A stretch of 64,000 bases of DNA from Prosthecobacter vanneervenii (lineage in GTDB: Bacteria > Verrucomicrobiota > Verrucomicrobiia > Verrucomicrobiales > Verrucomicrobiaceae), in the NCBI RefSeq assembly GCF_014203095.1, contig NZ_JACHIG010000007.1, forward strand, positions 1 to 64,000, written 5' to 3'. Position numbers and translations under genes: made by a program. Below, one piece after another: positions 54,134 through 62,991 of the stretch (the first letter of the stretch is position 1; each line of letters starts with the position of its first letter). The notes beneath the pieces were generated by a model. It saw nothing but the letters and a program-made list of their open reading frames with translations, was not told where the DNA came from and made no database searches.

Positions 54134-54870
54134 GCCGCATGCAGCTGCTCATCGACGTCGGCAACGGGCGCACCAAATTCGGTCTCGCATCGAGCGAAGA
54201 AATCTTGGAGCGTCGTGAACATCCTACTCGTGAACTTTCTCCTGATGCTGTTCGCGAGGTGGTGAAAGGCTGGCAGTTTGACAGCGCCGTGATCTGCAGC
54301 GTGGTGCCCAAGGTGCTTCCGGCCTTCCGCGAGGTCTTCGGCAGCCAGCTGATCGAGCTGCGCTATGATGCCCCGCTGGGCATTGGCATTCGTTATCCAA
54401 AACCCGAAACCATTGGCGCAGACCGCCTCGCCAACGCTGTGGCGCTCGCTCACATGCATGGTGCGCCCGGCATCGTGATCGACTTCGGCACCGCCGTGAC
54501 GTTTGACATCCTCTCTGCCGACAAGTCCTACATCGGCGGTGTTATCGCCCCCGGCCTGCGCCTCATGACTGACTACCTCCATGAGCGCACCGCCCTGCTG
54601 CCCAGCGTGGACTTGCGCGAGCCCGAGACCGCGATCGGCCAATCCACCGAAGGTGCCATCCTCGCCGGTGCCGCCATTGGTTATCGCGGCATGGTAAAGG
54701 GCATCCTGGAGGCCCTGAAAAAGGAGCTTGGGGGAGCGGATATCCGCGTCGTCGCCACCGGGGGAGACGCCGAATGGATCATCTCCGGCATGGGAGAAGA
54801 CATTGCCACCGACCCCGATTTGACCTTGCACGGGCTGCGTTTGGTGGGCAATCTCCGCGCCCTGCTGTGA
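54130..54870 (+). CDS. coaX: Type III pantothenate kinase
   Basis: A 246-residue CoaX-type kinase, first step of coenzyme A synthesis. Motifs are LLIDVGNGRTKFGL (phosphate 1), GADRLANAVALAH and VIDFGTAVTFDIL (phosphate 2), and GGVIAPGLRLMTDYLHERTALLP. Type III enzymes need a monovalent cation and are insensitive to CoA feedback. It is followed by a ROK kinase 13 bases later. Confidence 0.94.
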   Translation: MSRMQLLIDVGNGRTKFGLASSEEILERREHPTRELSPDAVREVVKGWQFDSAVICSVVPKVLPAFREVFGSQLIELRYDAPLGIGIRYPKPETIGADRLANAVALAHMHGAPGIVIDFGTAVTFDILSADKSYIGGVIAPGLRLMTDYLHERTALLPSVDLREPETAIGQSTEGAILAGAAIGYRGMVKGILEALKKELGGADIRVVATGGDAEWIISGMGEDIATDPDLTLHGLRLVGNLRALL

Positions 54871-54883
54871 AGCGGGACGCGAT

Positions 54884-55822
54884 ATGGCTGAATCTGACAA
54901 AACTTCCATCGGCATCGACTTCGGCGGCACCTCTGTGAAACTCGGGGTTTGCCGTGGCGATGAACTTCTCGTCACCGACGAGCCCATCCCCACCACGCAG
55001 TTTCACGGGCCGGCCGCGCTCATCGGCGAGATGGCCGCACGCGTGGCCAAGCTGCGCGCCACCTATCCCGCCATCTGCGCCATCGGTGTGGGCGTGCCTG
55101 GGCTTGTCGATTTCGATCATGGTTTTGTGCATGAGCTGACCAACGTTCCGGGGTGGAAGCATGTGCCGCTCAAGGCCATTCTGGGCGAGAAGACCGGCCT
55201 GCCCGTGCTGGTGGAAAATGATGCCAATGCGATGACCTACGCGGAGTTTCGCCATGGAGCGGCGCGTGGCCTGAAAAACGTTATTGGCATGACCCTGGGC
55301 ACAGGCATCGGTGGTGGTCTGGTGCTGGACGGCAAGATGTTCCGCGGCAGCGGCTTCGTGGCTGGAGAGATCGGCCAGATGAGCATTGATTACAACGGCA
55401 AGCCCGGCCACTACGGCAATCTGGGCGCGCTGGAAAAGTACACTGGCAACCAGCAGATCGCTGAGCATGCCGTGCTGCGCTATTCCGAGGCAGGCATCGA
55501 GAAGGACATGGCCGAATGCACGCCCAAGAAGATCGCCGACGCCGCGCAGGCCGGAGACGACATCGCCCGCCAGATCTGGGCCGAAGTGGCCGACTGGCTT
55601 GGCACCGCTATCTCTAGCATCGCCTGGCTTCTGAACCCGGACGCCTTCGTCATCGGCGGCGGCGTGGCTCAGGCTGGAGATCTGATTTTCAACCCGCTGA
55701 AAAACAAGGTGCAGAGCATGCTCAGCACCGTGGTCTGGGAGCGTCTGCAAATCCTGCCCGCTCGTTTCAGCAATGAGGCCGGCATCATCGGCAACGCCGC
55801 CCTGGCTGCCGACGCCGTCTGA
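54884..55822 (+). CDS. ROK family sugar kinase (glucokinase-like)
   Basis: A 312-residue ROK protein. The N-terminal phosphate loop is SIGIDFGGTSVKLGV. It also shows GVGVPGLVDFDHGFV, LVENDANAMTYAEFRHGAARG and IGMTLGTGIGGGLVLDGK. The zinc-binding CxCGxxGCxE motif common in ROK proteins is missing: the position reads DYNGKPGHYGNLGALE. No DNA-binding domain is present, so it is a kinase rather than a NagC-type repressor. Probably glucose or a related hexose. Confidence 0.88.
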   Translation: MAESDKTSIGIDFGGTSVKLGVCRGDELLVTDEPIPTTQFHGPAALIGEMAARVAKLRATYPAICAIGVGVPGLVDFDHGFVHELTNVPGWKHVPLKAILGEKTGLPVLVENDANAMTYAEFRHGAARGLKNVIGMTLGTGIGGGLVLDGKMFRGSGFVAGEIGQMSIDYNGKPGHYGNLGALEKYTGNQQIAEHAVLRYSEAGIEKDMAECTPKKIADAAQAGDDIARQIWAEVADWLGTAISSIAWLLNPDAFVIGGGVAQAGDLIFNPLKNKVQSMLSTVVWERLQILPARFSNEAGIIGNAALAADAV

Positions 55823-55842
55823 TTCAGCAAAACATGAGCGTT

Positions 55843-55878
55843 AAAAAAGGCCCAGCTCCGTAGGAACTGGGCCTTTTT
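55843..55878. terminator. Bidirectional terminator between convergent genes
   Basis: An A-run (55843-55848), stem GGCCCAG / CTGGGCC (55849-55855 and 55867-55873) with inner TCC/GGA pairing, and a T-run (55874-55878). It lies between the ROK gene and the DUF1080 gene, which converge. Confidence 0.9.
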
Positions 55879-55894
55879 GCAGAATGGCTGGTTT

Positions 55895-57082
55895 TTATTT
55901 CTTCCCCTTGGGCTGCGGCTTGGGCTCCCATTCCTCCACCTTGATGATCGCTTCGAGATCCTTCTTGGCGGAGATGTCTTCTGGCAGGAACTTAAACTTG
56001 GTCAGATAGCGCAGCGCCTTGGTCACCTGCATGATCTCACCTTTTTTGGTTTCGATCTTGTCGGCAGGCACCTCCTTGATCTTGCCGACAAAGTCGCCCA
56101 ATGAGGTGAGAGCGGTCTTCCGGGCGTCTGCATTGTCCTCGTAGCAGAGGGATTCAAAGAGATGCAGCATCTTTTCGTTTCCTTCCATCTTGGCAGCAGC
56201 CTCACGGATGCCCTTGGCGATCTGCGCACGCTTGGCAGCGGTGGCGGCCTCGGTCATGTGGCTGGCTTCGCCGCCGTCGATGGCACGTTTGGGCAGCGGG
56301 CGGTACCAGATGTTGCGGTAGCGCACGGGATTGCCGTGGTCTTGCAGCTTGAGCGGGCCTTGGTCAGGGAATGCTTTCGGCGAGGAACGCTTCATATGGC
56401 CGCCACCGCCCTCCAGAGGGGTGTGGTCCTGAGTGAGCACGCCGTTCACGAAGACGGTGATGTAACCGGGATCCACTTCCTTGCCGTCCTTGAAGATCGG
56501 GCGGCGGAAAACGATGTCATAGACCTGCCATTCGCCCGGCGCGCGCAGCGGATTGGCCATCGGCGGATTGATGCCGTAGATGGAGGAGGCCATGCCATCG
56601 GGGTAGCTGGGGTTGTTGTAATTATCCAGCACCTGCACTTCAACCTGGCCCATGAGGAAGACGCCGCTGTTCCCGCGGCCCTGGCTGCTGCCTTCCACCT
56701 TAGAGGGAGCGCTCCATTCAATGTGGAGCTGGCAGTCGGAGAATTCTTCCTTGGTGCGCACATAGCCGCTGCCCGGCACGCACTGCAGCACGCCGTCCTT
56801 CACTTCCCACTTGGTGGGCTGGGCGGGTGTTTTGTCCGCCTGCCATTTTTCGATTTCCTCCGGCTTGCCGCTGAAAAGAATGACGGCGTCGGAAGGAGGA
56901 GTGCCGGGCTTTTCCTGCGAACTGAAAGTGCCTGGCTCCACGCGCACGGGCTGCGGACGGTTCATGTCGTGAATGGCCCAGGGATGGGTGGCATCCGGTG
57001 GGTCGCCATAGAATGCGCCATCAGCCAGCGCAGCGGTGGTAAGAAGAGACAGGGCCAGAGTGTGAAACGTGGGTCGGTTCAT
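55895..57082 (-). CDS. Secreted DUF1080 (3-keto-disaccharide hydrolase-like) protein
   Basis: A 395-residue protein from the ATG at 57082 (signal MNRPTFHTLALSLLTTAALA). The frame upstream of this start overlaps the MITE-like element and is not coding. The DUF1080 concanavalin-like domain includes VILFSGKPEEIEKWQ, GNSGVFLMGQVEVQVLDNYNN and GEWQVYDIVFRRPIF. The C-terminal ~110 residues are a helical Lys-rich addition. The family is expanded in Planctomycetes/Verrucomicrobia and linked to cleavage of 3-keto-disaccharides. Confidence 0.88.
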   Translation of the reverse strand: MNRPTFHTLALSLLTTAALADGAFYGDPPDATHPWAIHDMNRPQPVRVEPGTFSSQEKPGTPPSDAVILFSGKPEEIEKWQADKTPAQPTKWEVKDGVLQCVPGSGYVRTKEEFSDCQLHIEWSAPSKVEGSSQGRGNSGVFLMGQVEVQVLDNYNNPSYPDGMASSIYGINPPMANPLRAPGEWQVYDIVFRRPIFKDGKEVDPGYITVFVNGVLTQDHTPLEGGGGHMKRSSPKAFPDQGPLKLQDHGNPVRYRNIWYRPLPKRAIDGGEASHMTEAATAAKRAQIAKGIREAAAKMEGNEKMLHLFESLCYEDNADARKTALTSLGDFVGKIKEVPADKIETKKGEIMQVTKALRYLTKFKFLPEDISAKKDLEAIIKVEEWEPKPQPKGKK

Positions 57083-57209
57083 GGTGGTGCAGCTGTAGGT
57101 GGGAAGGTGCAGGGAGCAATGAGGATCTCGGGGACTGCGCGCCGCGGGCCAAATCATTCGCGGAGATGAAAATGGGACGGCAGCGCAGCGAAGCTGAGGT
57201 GGAGTGTTA

Positions 57210-57374
57210 TACCTGTTCTCGAAAAGCCTGTCACATTGCCCGGGCGGCGGAGCGGCCCCATTGGCTGCGTTAGTCGCTTGCCTGTTATCTTCAAATAGCA
57301 GGCGGCTCTCCCGCCTTGCCACTGGGGCCGCTGCGCTCGCCGGTTCAATCGGACATTCTTTTCGAGAAAAGGTC
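57210..57374 (+). mobile_element. MITE-like element M1, copy 2 (165 bp)
   Basis: It is nearly identical to copy 1 at 34368 over its whole length (GTTCTCGAAAAGCCTGTCACATTGCCCG onward, central AAATAGCAGGCGG, end GACATTCTTTTCGAGA). The terminal repeats are slightly decayed (TACCTGTTCTCG / CGAGAAAAGGTC). TA flanks both ends (57208-57209 and 57375-57376). Confidence 0.85.
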
Positions 57375-57376
57375 TA

Positions 57377-57430
57377 AAAAGAAGAAGGTGCGCATGGCCG
57401 TCAGATAAACGACGGCGCGCTGCGCACCTT
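57377..57430 (-). terminator. Rho-independent terminator of the signalling operon
   Basis: A perfect 10-bp outer stem (AAGGTGCGCA / TGCGCACCTT, 57385-57394 and 57421-57430) and inner GCCGTC/GACGGC pairing. On the minus strand it is followed by CTTCTTTTT. It lies 30 bases past the stop of the last gene of the cassette. Confidence 0.85.
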
Positions 57431-57459
57431 CCCAAGGAGGGGCTGTTTCAGAGGATCGA

Positions 57460-58698
57460 TCAGCCGTTGGGCAGCAGGCGCTCCCAGAGGATGTCGTTCA
57501 TGAGCACGTTGGTGATGAACTCGCGGCTGCTTTCCGGAGCGGGTGCCGGAGCCGGGGCGGAGGCGGGCACCACGACTTCGAGGTGGAGGCCTTTGGAGCC
57601 GCGCTTGGAGGTGATGCTGCCACCGAGGTGGAATGCCAGGAAGAAGGCGCCCATGAGGGCGAGGCCGGGGGCGTCCGTAGCAGCGTCTGCGTGCGTGAAG
57701 AAGGGATCAAACACGGAGCGGAAGACGGTGCCTGCGAGGCCTGGGCCGTCGTCGGTGAGAGTCAGCGTCAGGGCACCATCAGCACCTGTGGCAGCCGTGA
57801 GGGCGACATGGGTGCCGGAAGCGAGCTGGGTGAGCTCGGTCTGGAGGAGCAGCTGCACCAGCTTTTCGAGAGTGGCCGGACTGGCCTGGAGCGCGGGCAG
57901 AGCGCCTGAGGCTTCGTATTTGAGCTCGATTCCTTTGGCTGCAAAGGCCGCGCGCTGCTGCTCGACTGCTGCAGGGAGGGCCTGGGCTGCATCCACAGAC
58001 TGTGCGCCACTTGCGGCGGCCTTGAGGTCGCCGAGGAGATCGCCAATGCGGGAGGCCTGGCTGACCACATGAGCGTGGAAATCGCGCCAAAAGGTGGCCT
58101 GACGGAGGCGGTCAAGGTCGAAGTTCTGCTGGCCGAGGCGTCCTGGGGTGATGTCCAGGAAGGCATGCACGGCGCGCAGGGGCTGGTTGAGGTTCTGGTT
58201 GAGACCAGCGGCGACGACGCCCAGGCCCATTACGCGGTCGGTGATGAGGAGATTCTGGAGCACGGAGAGCTTTTCCTGGAGCAGTCCATCACGCTCCTGC
58301 TGGAGGATGTAGTACTCCATGGCGCGGTGCAGGGTATTGCGCACGTCATCCGGGGAGATGGGCTTGGAGATGTAGCGGAAGATGCTGCCGAGATTGACGG
58401 CGTCCACCGTCACATCGTAGTCCGCATAGGCGGTGACCATCATGCGGACGAGGCGGGGGCGGAGCTGGCGGGCGCGCTCCAGAAGCTGCACACCTTTTTC
58501 TCCGGGCATGCGCTGGTCGGAGAGCAGGATGCCGATGTCCTCCCCATGCTGCTCGATGAGCTTGAGACCGTCCGCCGCGTTGTTGGCGGTGAGGATGCGG
58601 AACTCGTCAGCAAAGAGCTTCTCGAAGTTTTTCAGCGCCTTCTCTTCATCATCGACATAGAGAACAGCATAGCGTTTGAGGTCGTATTGGTTTTGCAT
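57460..58698 (-). CDS. Response regulator with degenerate kinase core (PhcQ-like)
   Basis: A 412-residue protein. The receiver domain (about 10-125) has Asp 16 and Asp 17, phospho-acceptor Asp 61 (LLSDQRMPGEKG) and Lys 112 (YISKPISP). A long helix (about 125-155) leads to a histidine-kinase-like region. The H-box position reads GLNQNLNQPL where kinases have GLxHEINNPL, so the phospho-His is absent. The N-box Asn is also missing, although DDGPG (316-320) remains. No DNA-binding domain is present. This is a receiver with a pseudo-kinase output, the architecture known for PhcQ-type regulators. Last gene of the cassette. Confidence 0.85.
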   Translation of the reverse strand: MQNQYDLKRYAVLYVDDEEKALKNFEKLFADEFRILTANNAADGLKLIEQHGEDIGILLSDQRMPGEKGVQLLERARQLRPRLVRMMVTAYADYDVTVDAVNLGSIFRYISKPISPDDVRNTLHRAMEYYILQQERDGLLQEKLSVLQNLLITDRVMGLGVVAAGLNQNLNQPLRAVHAFLDITPGRLGQQNFDLDRLRQATFWRDFHAHVVSQASRIGDLLGDLKAAASGAQSVDAAQALPAAVEQQRAAFAAKGIELKYEASGALPALQASPATLEKLVQLLLQTELTQLASGTHVALTAATGADGALTLTLTDDGPGLAGTVFRSVFDPFFTHADAATDAPGLALMGAFFLAFHLGGSITSKRGSKGLHLEVVVPASAPAPAPAPESSREFITNVLMNDILWERLLPNG

Positions 58699-58713
58699 GT
58701 GGAGTGATCCTTT

Positions 58714-61401
58714 TTAAACAGCTGCGTGGTTGTTGGGTGTGCTTGCGGTTGTTGGAAGCTCAAGAACGAACTCGGTGTACTCGCCGGGCTGGCTGAGCAC
58801 CTCGATGCGGCCTCCGTGGTCGGCAATGATGCGGTTGCAGATGGCAAGGCCGAGACCCATGCCCTGTCCCACGTCTTTTGTCGTGAAAAAGGGATCGAAG
58901 ATTTTGTCCCGGATTTCCTGAGGGATGCCGGGGCCGTTGTCCTTGACGGAGAAGATGACTTTGTCCCGGCGGGTGAATGCTGAGAGCTTGATGCAGGGGA
59001 CCTGCCCCTCGGGATATTTTTTGGTGGCCATGGCATCCAAGGCATTTTGGATGAAGTTGATGAGCACCTGGACAAACTGGTTGCTGTCTCCGCGGACTTC
59101 AAGCTCATCGGGGATGTCCACCTCCCGCTGGATGCCCTCCTTCCAGATATGAGAGAAGAAGCGCAGGCCGGTGTTGACGATGGTCTGGAGGTCGAAGGAG
59201 TGATTGAGCTGGCTGGTGTTGCGGGTGAAGCCGCGCAGGTCGGAGATGATCTGGATGACGCGGTTCACGCCGTCTTCCACGTCTTTGAGAGTGTCGGTGA
59301 AGTCGGCGCGTTCCTCCTCGGGGAGCAGCTTGGTGGAGCGCGCGATGATGTGCAGGCCCTGGCGTGCGTAGTTGAGGGGGTTGTTGATCTCGTGGATGAG
59401 GCCCGCGCTGAGACGGCCGAGGGAGGCGAGCTTCTCATTGCGCACGAGCATGGACTCCGTCTCCTTGATCTGCTCCAAGGCCGACTCGAGCTGCTGCTTC
59501 TGGACCACGAGCTCCTTCTGGTAGAGGCGGGTGTCCACGAGGTTTTTCAGGCGCACCATGATCTCGGTGAGGGAGAAGGGCTTGGCGAGGAAGTCGCTGG
59601 CACCGGCAGCCAGGCAGTCGAGCTTGGTTTTTTCATCTGCGCGGGCTGTCAGAAGCACAACAGGGATGGAGCGGGTGGAGGTGCGTTCACGGAGGTCCCG
59701 GCAGACCTGGAGGCCGTCTTTTTCCGGCATCATCATATCAGAGAGAATGATGTCCGGGAGGAACTGGACGGCCTTGTCCACGGCCTGCTGACCATCCACT
59801 GCTTCGAGTACCTCAAAGGTGGCGCTGAGCTGGCTCTTGAGGAAGCGCAGCATGTCGGGTTCGTCGTCGGCAATGAGGAGTTTGGGCTTGCGGCTGCGGC
59901 CGATGCTGGTTTCCACCGGACGCAGAGTGGCCTGGAGGGAAGTCATGGCGGGGAAGAGCTCGGCGCGGCGATAGAGGTCGGCGATCCAGTCCTTGTTCTT
60001 TGGCGCTTCTTCTCCCTGCTGCTCGTGAGACTCTTCTTCCTCTTCATCGGCAACGATGTCTTCGTTTTGCAGCAACGGCAGCCGCACTGACATGGTGGTG
60101 CCTTTGCCGACCTCGCTGGTGGCGGAGACAGTGCCGCCCTGGACTTCGGCCAGCTCCTTGACCAGAGCGAGACCGATGCCCATGCCCTGGAATTTGCGCT
60201 GGGAAGAGGTGTCAGCCTGCCAGAAGCGGCTGAAGATATTTGGTAGCTGATCAGCCGGAATGCCCATGCCGGTGTCCGTCACCTCAATGACGAGCATGTT
60301 GTCCTCCTTCATGGCGCTGAAGCTTACACGGCCGCTGGCGGCAGTGAATTTGAGGGCATTGAAGAGAAGGTTGAGGCAGATGCGCTCAAGTTTTTCGGGG
60401 TCGGCGACAACCGTTCCCAGAGAAGAATCCACATGGGCATGAAGCTGAATACGTTTGTCTTTGGCGACGGGGCTGACAGCGGTGGCGAGGCCGTTGATGA
60501 AGTCGTTCACGTTCACGCGGCGTGCGCGAACTTTGGCGCGACCAGACTCGAGGCGGACGAGATCGAGGAGGTCATTGATGAGCTTGAGCAGGCGCATGGC
60601 ATTGCCCTGCATGGTGCCGAGGAGATCGCGTTCCTCCTGAGGGCGGTTGACGGAGTTGGTGCGCTGGATGAGGCTTTCCAGGGGAGCGATAAGAAGCGTG
60701 AGGGGCGTGCGCAGTTCGTGGCTGATATTGGCAAAGAAGCGATTCTTGGCCTCGTCCAGCTCCCGGAGCTTCTGGTTGCTGGTTTCCAACTCGGCACGGT
60801 TGAGGTCCAGATCATGACGGAGCTTGAACTCAGAGAGGCGGATGGTGTTGTAGTACCAGCTGCCAGCGACAATGAACACACCGGTGACGAACAGGAAGTA
60901 GATGTTGTTGAAGAACAGGCCGTGAAAAGAGAAAGGCCCGTGCAGCATGGTCGCTGCCAAGTAGGCGACGAAGGTGAGGACAAAGATGAGGACACTGTCC
61001 CGGAGCGTCCAGCGAAGCAGGAGGGCCGATCCGAGCATGATGAGATTGAGGCCGGCGTAGTAGGGGGAGATGGCACCCTCCTTGGTAAAGATCATCCAGG
61101 AGATGGCGAGCAGCGGGATGAGAGCCACGGAGAGACCCAGATTGCGGTAGTAGCGTGAGTTGGGGAGGTAGTGAAGCGCAGCCCATACGAGGCCGAGGAG
61201 CACTGCCGAGATCATGCGCACGGGGAAGAAGACCAGCGCCTGATCCCAGCCGTACATGAAGTAATCCAACGACGCTCCTGCGGGCATGAAGATGCCCGCC
61301 AGGAGGGCTCCCAGCTTGTAGTTGCGGATACGGATGGGGCGCTCGTAGGTGTCAAACGAGTGCTCCAAACTGTCCACCGGAACTGACGGCGCTTCGGTCA
61401 T
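58714..61401 (-). CDS. Six-TM hybrid histidine kinase with second receiver-kinase half (PhcS-PhcR-like fusion)
   Basis: An 895-residue protein. Six hydrophobic helices (about 28-48, 54-77, 88-106, 114-132, 135-152, 165-185) precede a coiled coil and kinase 1 (H228 in NISHELRTPL; N-box NLLFNALKF; DTGMGIP; GMGIGLAL). An acidic linker (about 448-470) leads to a receiver domain (Asp 512/513, phospho-Asp 555, Lys 607). After another coiled coil, kinase 2 follows (H670 in GLIHEINNPL; N-box FIQNALDAM; DNGPGIP; GMGLGLAI). All catalytic residues are present in both kinases. It starts in a four-base overlap with the methyltransferase gene stop. Architecture equals Ralstonia PhcS joined to PhcR. Confidence 0.9.
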   Translation of the reverse strand: MTEAPSVPVDSLEHSFDTYERPIRIRNYKLGALLAGIFMPAGASLDYFMYGWDQALVFFPVRMISAVLLGLVWAALHYLPNSRYYRNLGLSVALIPLLAISWMIFTKEGAISPYYAGLNLIMLGSALLLRWTLRDSVLIFVLTFVAYLAATMLHGPFSFHGLFFNNIYFLFVTGVFIVAGSWYYNTIRLSEFKLRHDLDLNRAELETSNQKLRELDEAKNRFFANISHELRTPLTLLIAPLESLIQRTNSVNRPQEERDLLGTMQGNAMRLLKLINDLLDLVRLESGRAKVRARRVNVNDFINGLATAVSPVAKDKRIQLHAHVDSSLGTVVADPEKLERICLNLLFNALKFTAASGRVSFSAMKEDNMLVIEVTDTGMGIPADQLPNIFSRFWQADTSSQRKFQGMGIGLALVKELAEVQGGTVSATSEVGKGTTMSVRLPLLQNEDIVADEEEEESHEQQGEEAPKNKDWIADLYRRAELFPAMTSLQATLRPVETSIGRSRKPKLLIADDEPDMLRFLKSQLSATFEVLEAVDGQQAVDKAVQFLPDIILSDMMMPEKDGLQVCRDLRERTSTRSIPVVLLTARADEKTKLDCLAAGASDFLAKPFSLTEIMVRLKNLVDTRLYQKELVVQKQQLESALEQIKETESMLVRNEKLASLGRLSAGLIHEINNPLNYARQGLHIIARSTKLLPEEERADFTDTLKDVEDGVNRVIQIISDLRGFTRNTSQLNHSFDLQTIVNTGLRFFSHIWKEGIQREVDIPDELEVRGDSNQFVQVLINFIQNALDAMATKKYPEGQVPCIKLSAFTRRDKVIFSVKDNGPGIPQEIRDKIFDPFFTTKDVGQGMGLGLAICNRIIADHGGRIEVLSQPGEYTEFVLELPTTASTPNNHAAV

Positions 61402-62849
61402 TGTGCGGGTTTGCGGACTTCGAGGAAGATGTTCACCCCTGTCTCGTCTGCCTTGACTTGGACTGCCTCTGGCGGGGCTTTGTCAGGAGCGATCTTGGCG
61501 AACTGAGCCTTGTCACGATAAACCAGATGCCATTCGAGGACGTACTCCATCCAGTTGCGGGAGGGATTGGAGATGTCCACGTTGGTGGCGATGAGGAGGC
61601 CGCCGGGGGCGACCAGATCATAAAACACTTCGAGCAGGCGGCGGCAGATGCGGTCGGAGAGGTAGTCAAACAGGCCCGCGCAATAGACTACGTCATAGCT
61701 GGCGGGCTCGAAGCCGGCACCGGTGCGGGAGGATTCCTTGAGGATCTGGTGCACAGAGCGCTTTTCGAGCTTGATGCCGGTGCGACGGCGGTGTCTGGCG
61801 CGCAGGCTTTCGAGATCGCGCGTGGTATTGGCGATGGTTTCGTCGTTGAAGTCGAGGAGGAGGAAGTCGGCGTGGTCGCAGAGATCGTCGTCGATGAGGA
61901 AGTTCTGCACCTCCTGGGCCGGACCGCAGCCGAGATTGAAGATGCGTGCAACCTTGCCCTGAGCATGCATGCGGGCGGTTTCCTCATGCAGGCGCTGCTT
62001 GAGGTAAACGATGCGGTTGCGGTGAGCCACGACCGGGGCGGTATCGAGGAAGAGCCTGTTGAGGATCTTGGCAAACATGGAGCTGCCCTCGTAGGGGTCC
62101 CGAAGCATCATGCTGACCATCTCATAGTCGCCCGCATAACCGAGGGGTTTCTGGAAGGTACGATAGATGAAGGGAGAGCAGAGGACCAGAGGGTGAAGCT
62201 GGCGTTTGATGTAGCTGCGATGCACAGGCTGCTGCTCCTGCGTGATCTCTGCAGCGGTGTGTTCAAAGCGGTCAAGAAGAGGGACGACAGCGGGAAGGAT
62301 GGGGTCTTCGAGCTGTTTGATGGTTTCGCGCTCGGCCTGGATGCGGTCTCCAGAAGGCAGAGAGCGGACGCCGAGCTCCACCTGCTCCATCCAGCGACGG
62401 AGGTCGGAGAGCAGGGTGTGCATGTCCGCGACGACGAGCTTGAAGTCGGGCACGACGCGGTAGTTTTTTTCTGTTTCCTTGAGGAACTCGGCAAAGTCCG
62501 CGAGGAGGCGGCTTTTGTTCTGCGCCGGGGAGAGGATGTCGATGTCGATCCAGCCGTCATCTGAGAGGGAGGCCTCGCAGATGAGCATGATGCCGGTGTT
62601 CACCAAGTTGGCGATGACGGCGCGGCCTGAGTAAACCACGCGCTCGTTCATCATGATCCTGAAGTCATTCAGAACTTCGGAGAGCTGGACGATGCTGTAA
62701 GGATTGTAAACTTCAAAGACTCCGAGGTAGCGTGTAAGCCGGTGCAAAGTGCCCCTGACTTCAGCCCCCTGGCTGTTGCGGCAGATGATAAAGCTGAGCC
62801 GCTCTCCTGTTGCGGCGATGTTAGGAAGTGAATTTTCGGTGTTCTCCAT
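61398..62849 (-). CDS. SAM-dependent methyltransferase, PhcB-like (extracellular factor synthase)
   Basis: A 483-residue protein. The N-terminal domain (about 15-105, RGTLHRLTRYLGVFEVYNPYSIVQLSEVL and GRAVIANLVNTGIMLICEASL) is PilZ-like. A helical middle region (about 110-215) precedes a class I methyltransferase domain. Its motif I is IFNLGCGPAQEV (303-314), with acidic LLDFN (331-335), VVYCAGLFDYLSD (387-399) and APGGLLIATNV. The PilZ-like plus methyltransferase layout matches proteins annotated as 3-hydroxypalmitic acid methyl ester biosynthesis protein (PhcB family). It is coupled by ATGA to the sensor kinase. Substrate here is unproven. Confidence 0.84.
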   Translation of the reverse strand: MENTENSLPNIAATGERLSFIICRNSQGAEVRGTLHRLTRYLGVFEVYNPYSIVQLSEVLNDFRIMMNERVVYSGRAVIANLVNTGIMLICEASLSDDGWIDIDILSPAQNKSRLLADFAEFLKETEKNYRVVPDFKLVVADMHTLLSDLRRWMEQVELGVRSLPSGDRIQAERETIKQLEDPILPAVVPLLDRFEHTAAEITQEQQPVHRSYIKRQLHPLVLCSPFIYRTFQKPLGYAGDYEMVSMMLRDPYEGSSMFAKILNRLFLDTAPVVAHRNRIVYLKQRLHEETARMHAQGKVARIFNLGCGPAQEVQNFLIDDDLCDHADFLLLDFNDETIANTTRDLESLRARHRRRTGIKLEKRSVHQILKESSRTGAGFEPASYDVVYCAGLFDYLSDRICRRLLEVFYDLVAPGGLLIATNVDISNPSRNWMEYVLEWHLVYRDKAQFAKIAPDKAPPEAVQVKADETGVNIFLEVRKPAQ

Positions 62850-62991
62850 GATACGGATCCTCTGCTAGTGCACTGAGCGCCTTTTAGCTGGCATGGCTCT
62901 CCTGAGAAGGGAGGACAGCGTGTTGCGGGAGGGCACTCGGAGGTGCCGCTGACATACAATCGGATTCAACATGTTGTCATTATTTAATGAA

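Noticed and set aside
57083..57322. N-terminal extension of the DUF1080 gene
   Set aside because: The extended frame runs through the MITE-like element. The ATG at 57082 directly opens a signal peptide.
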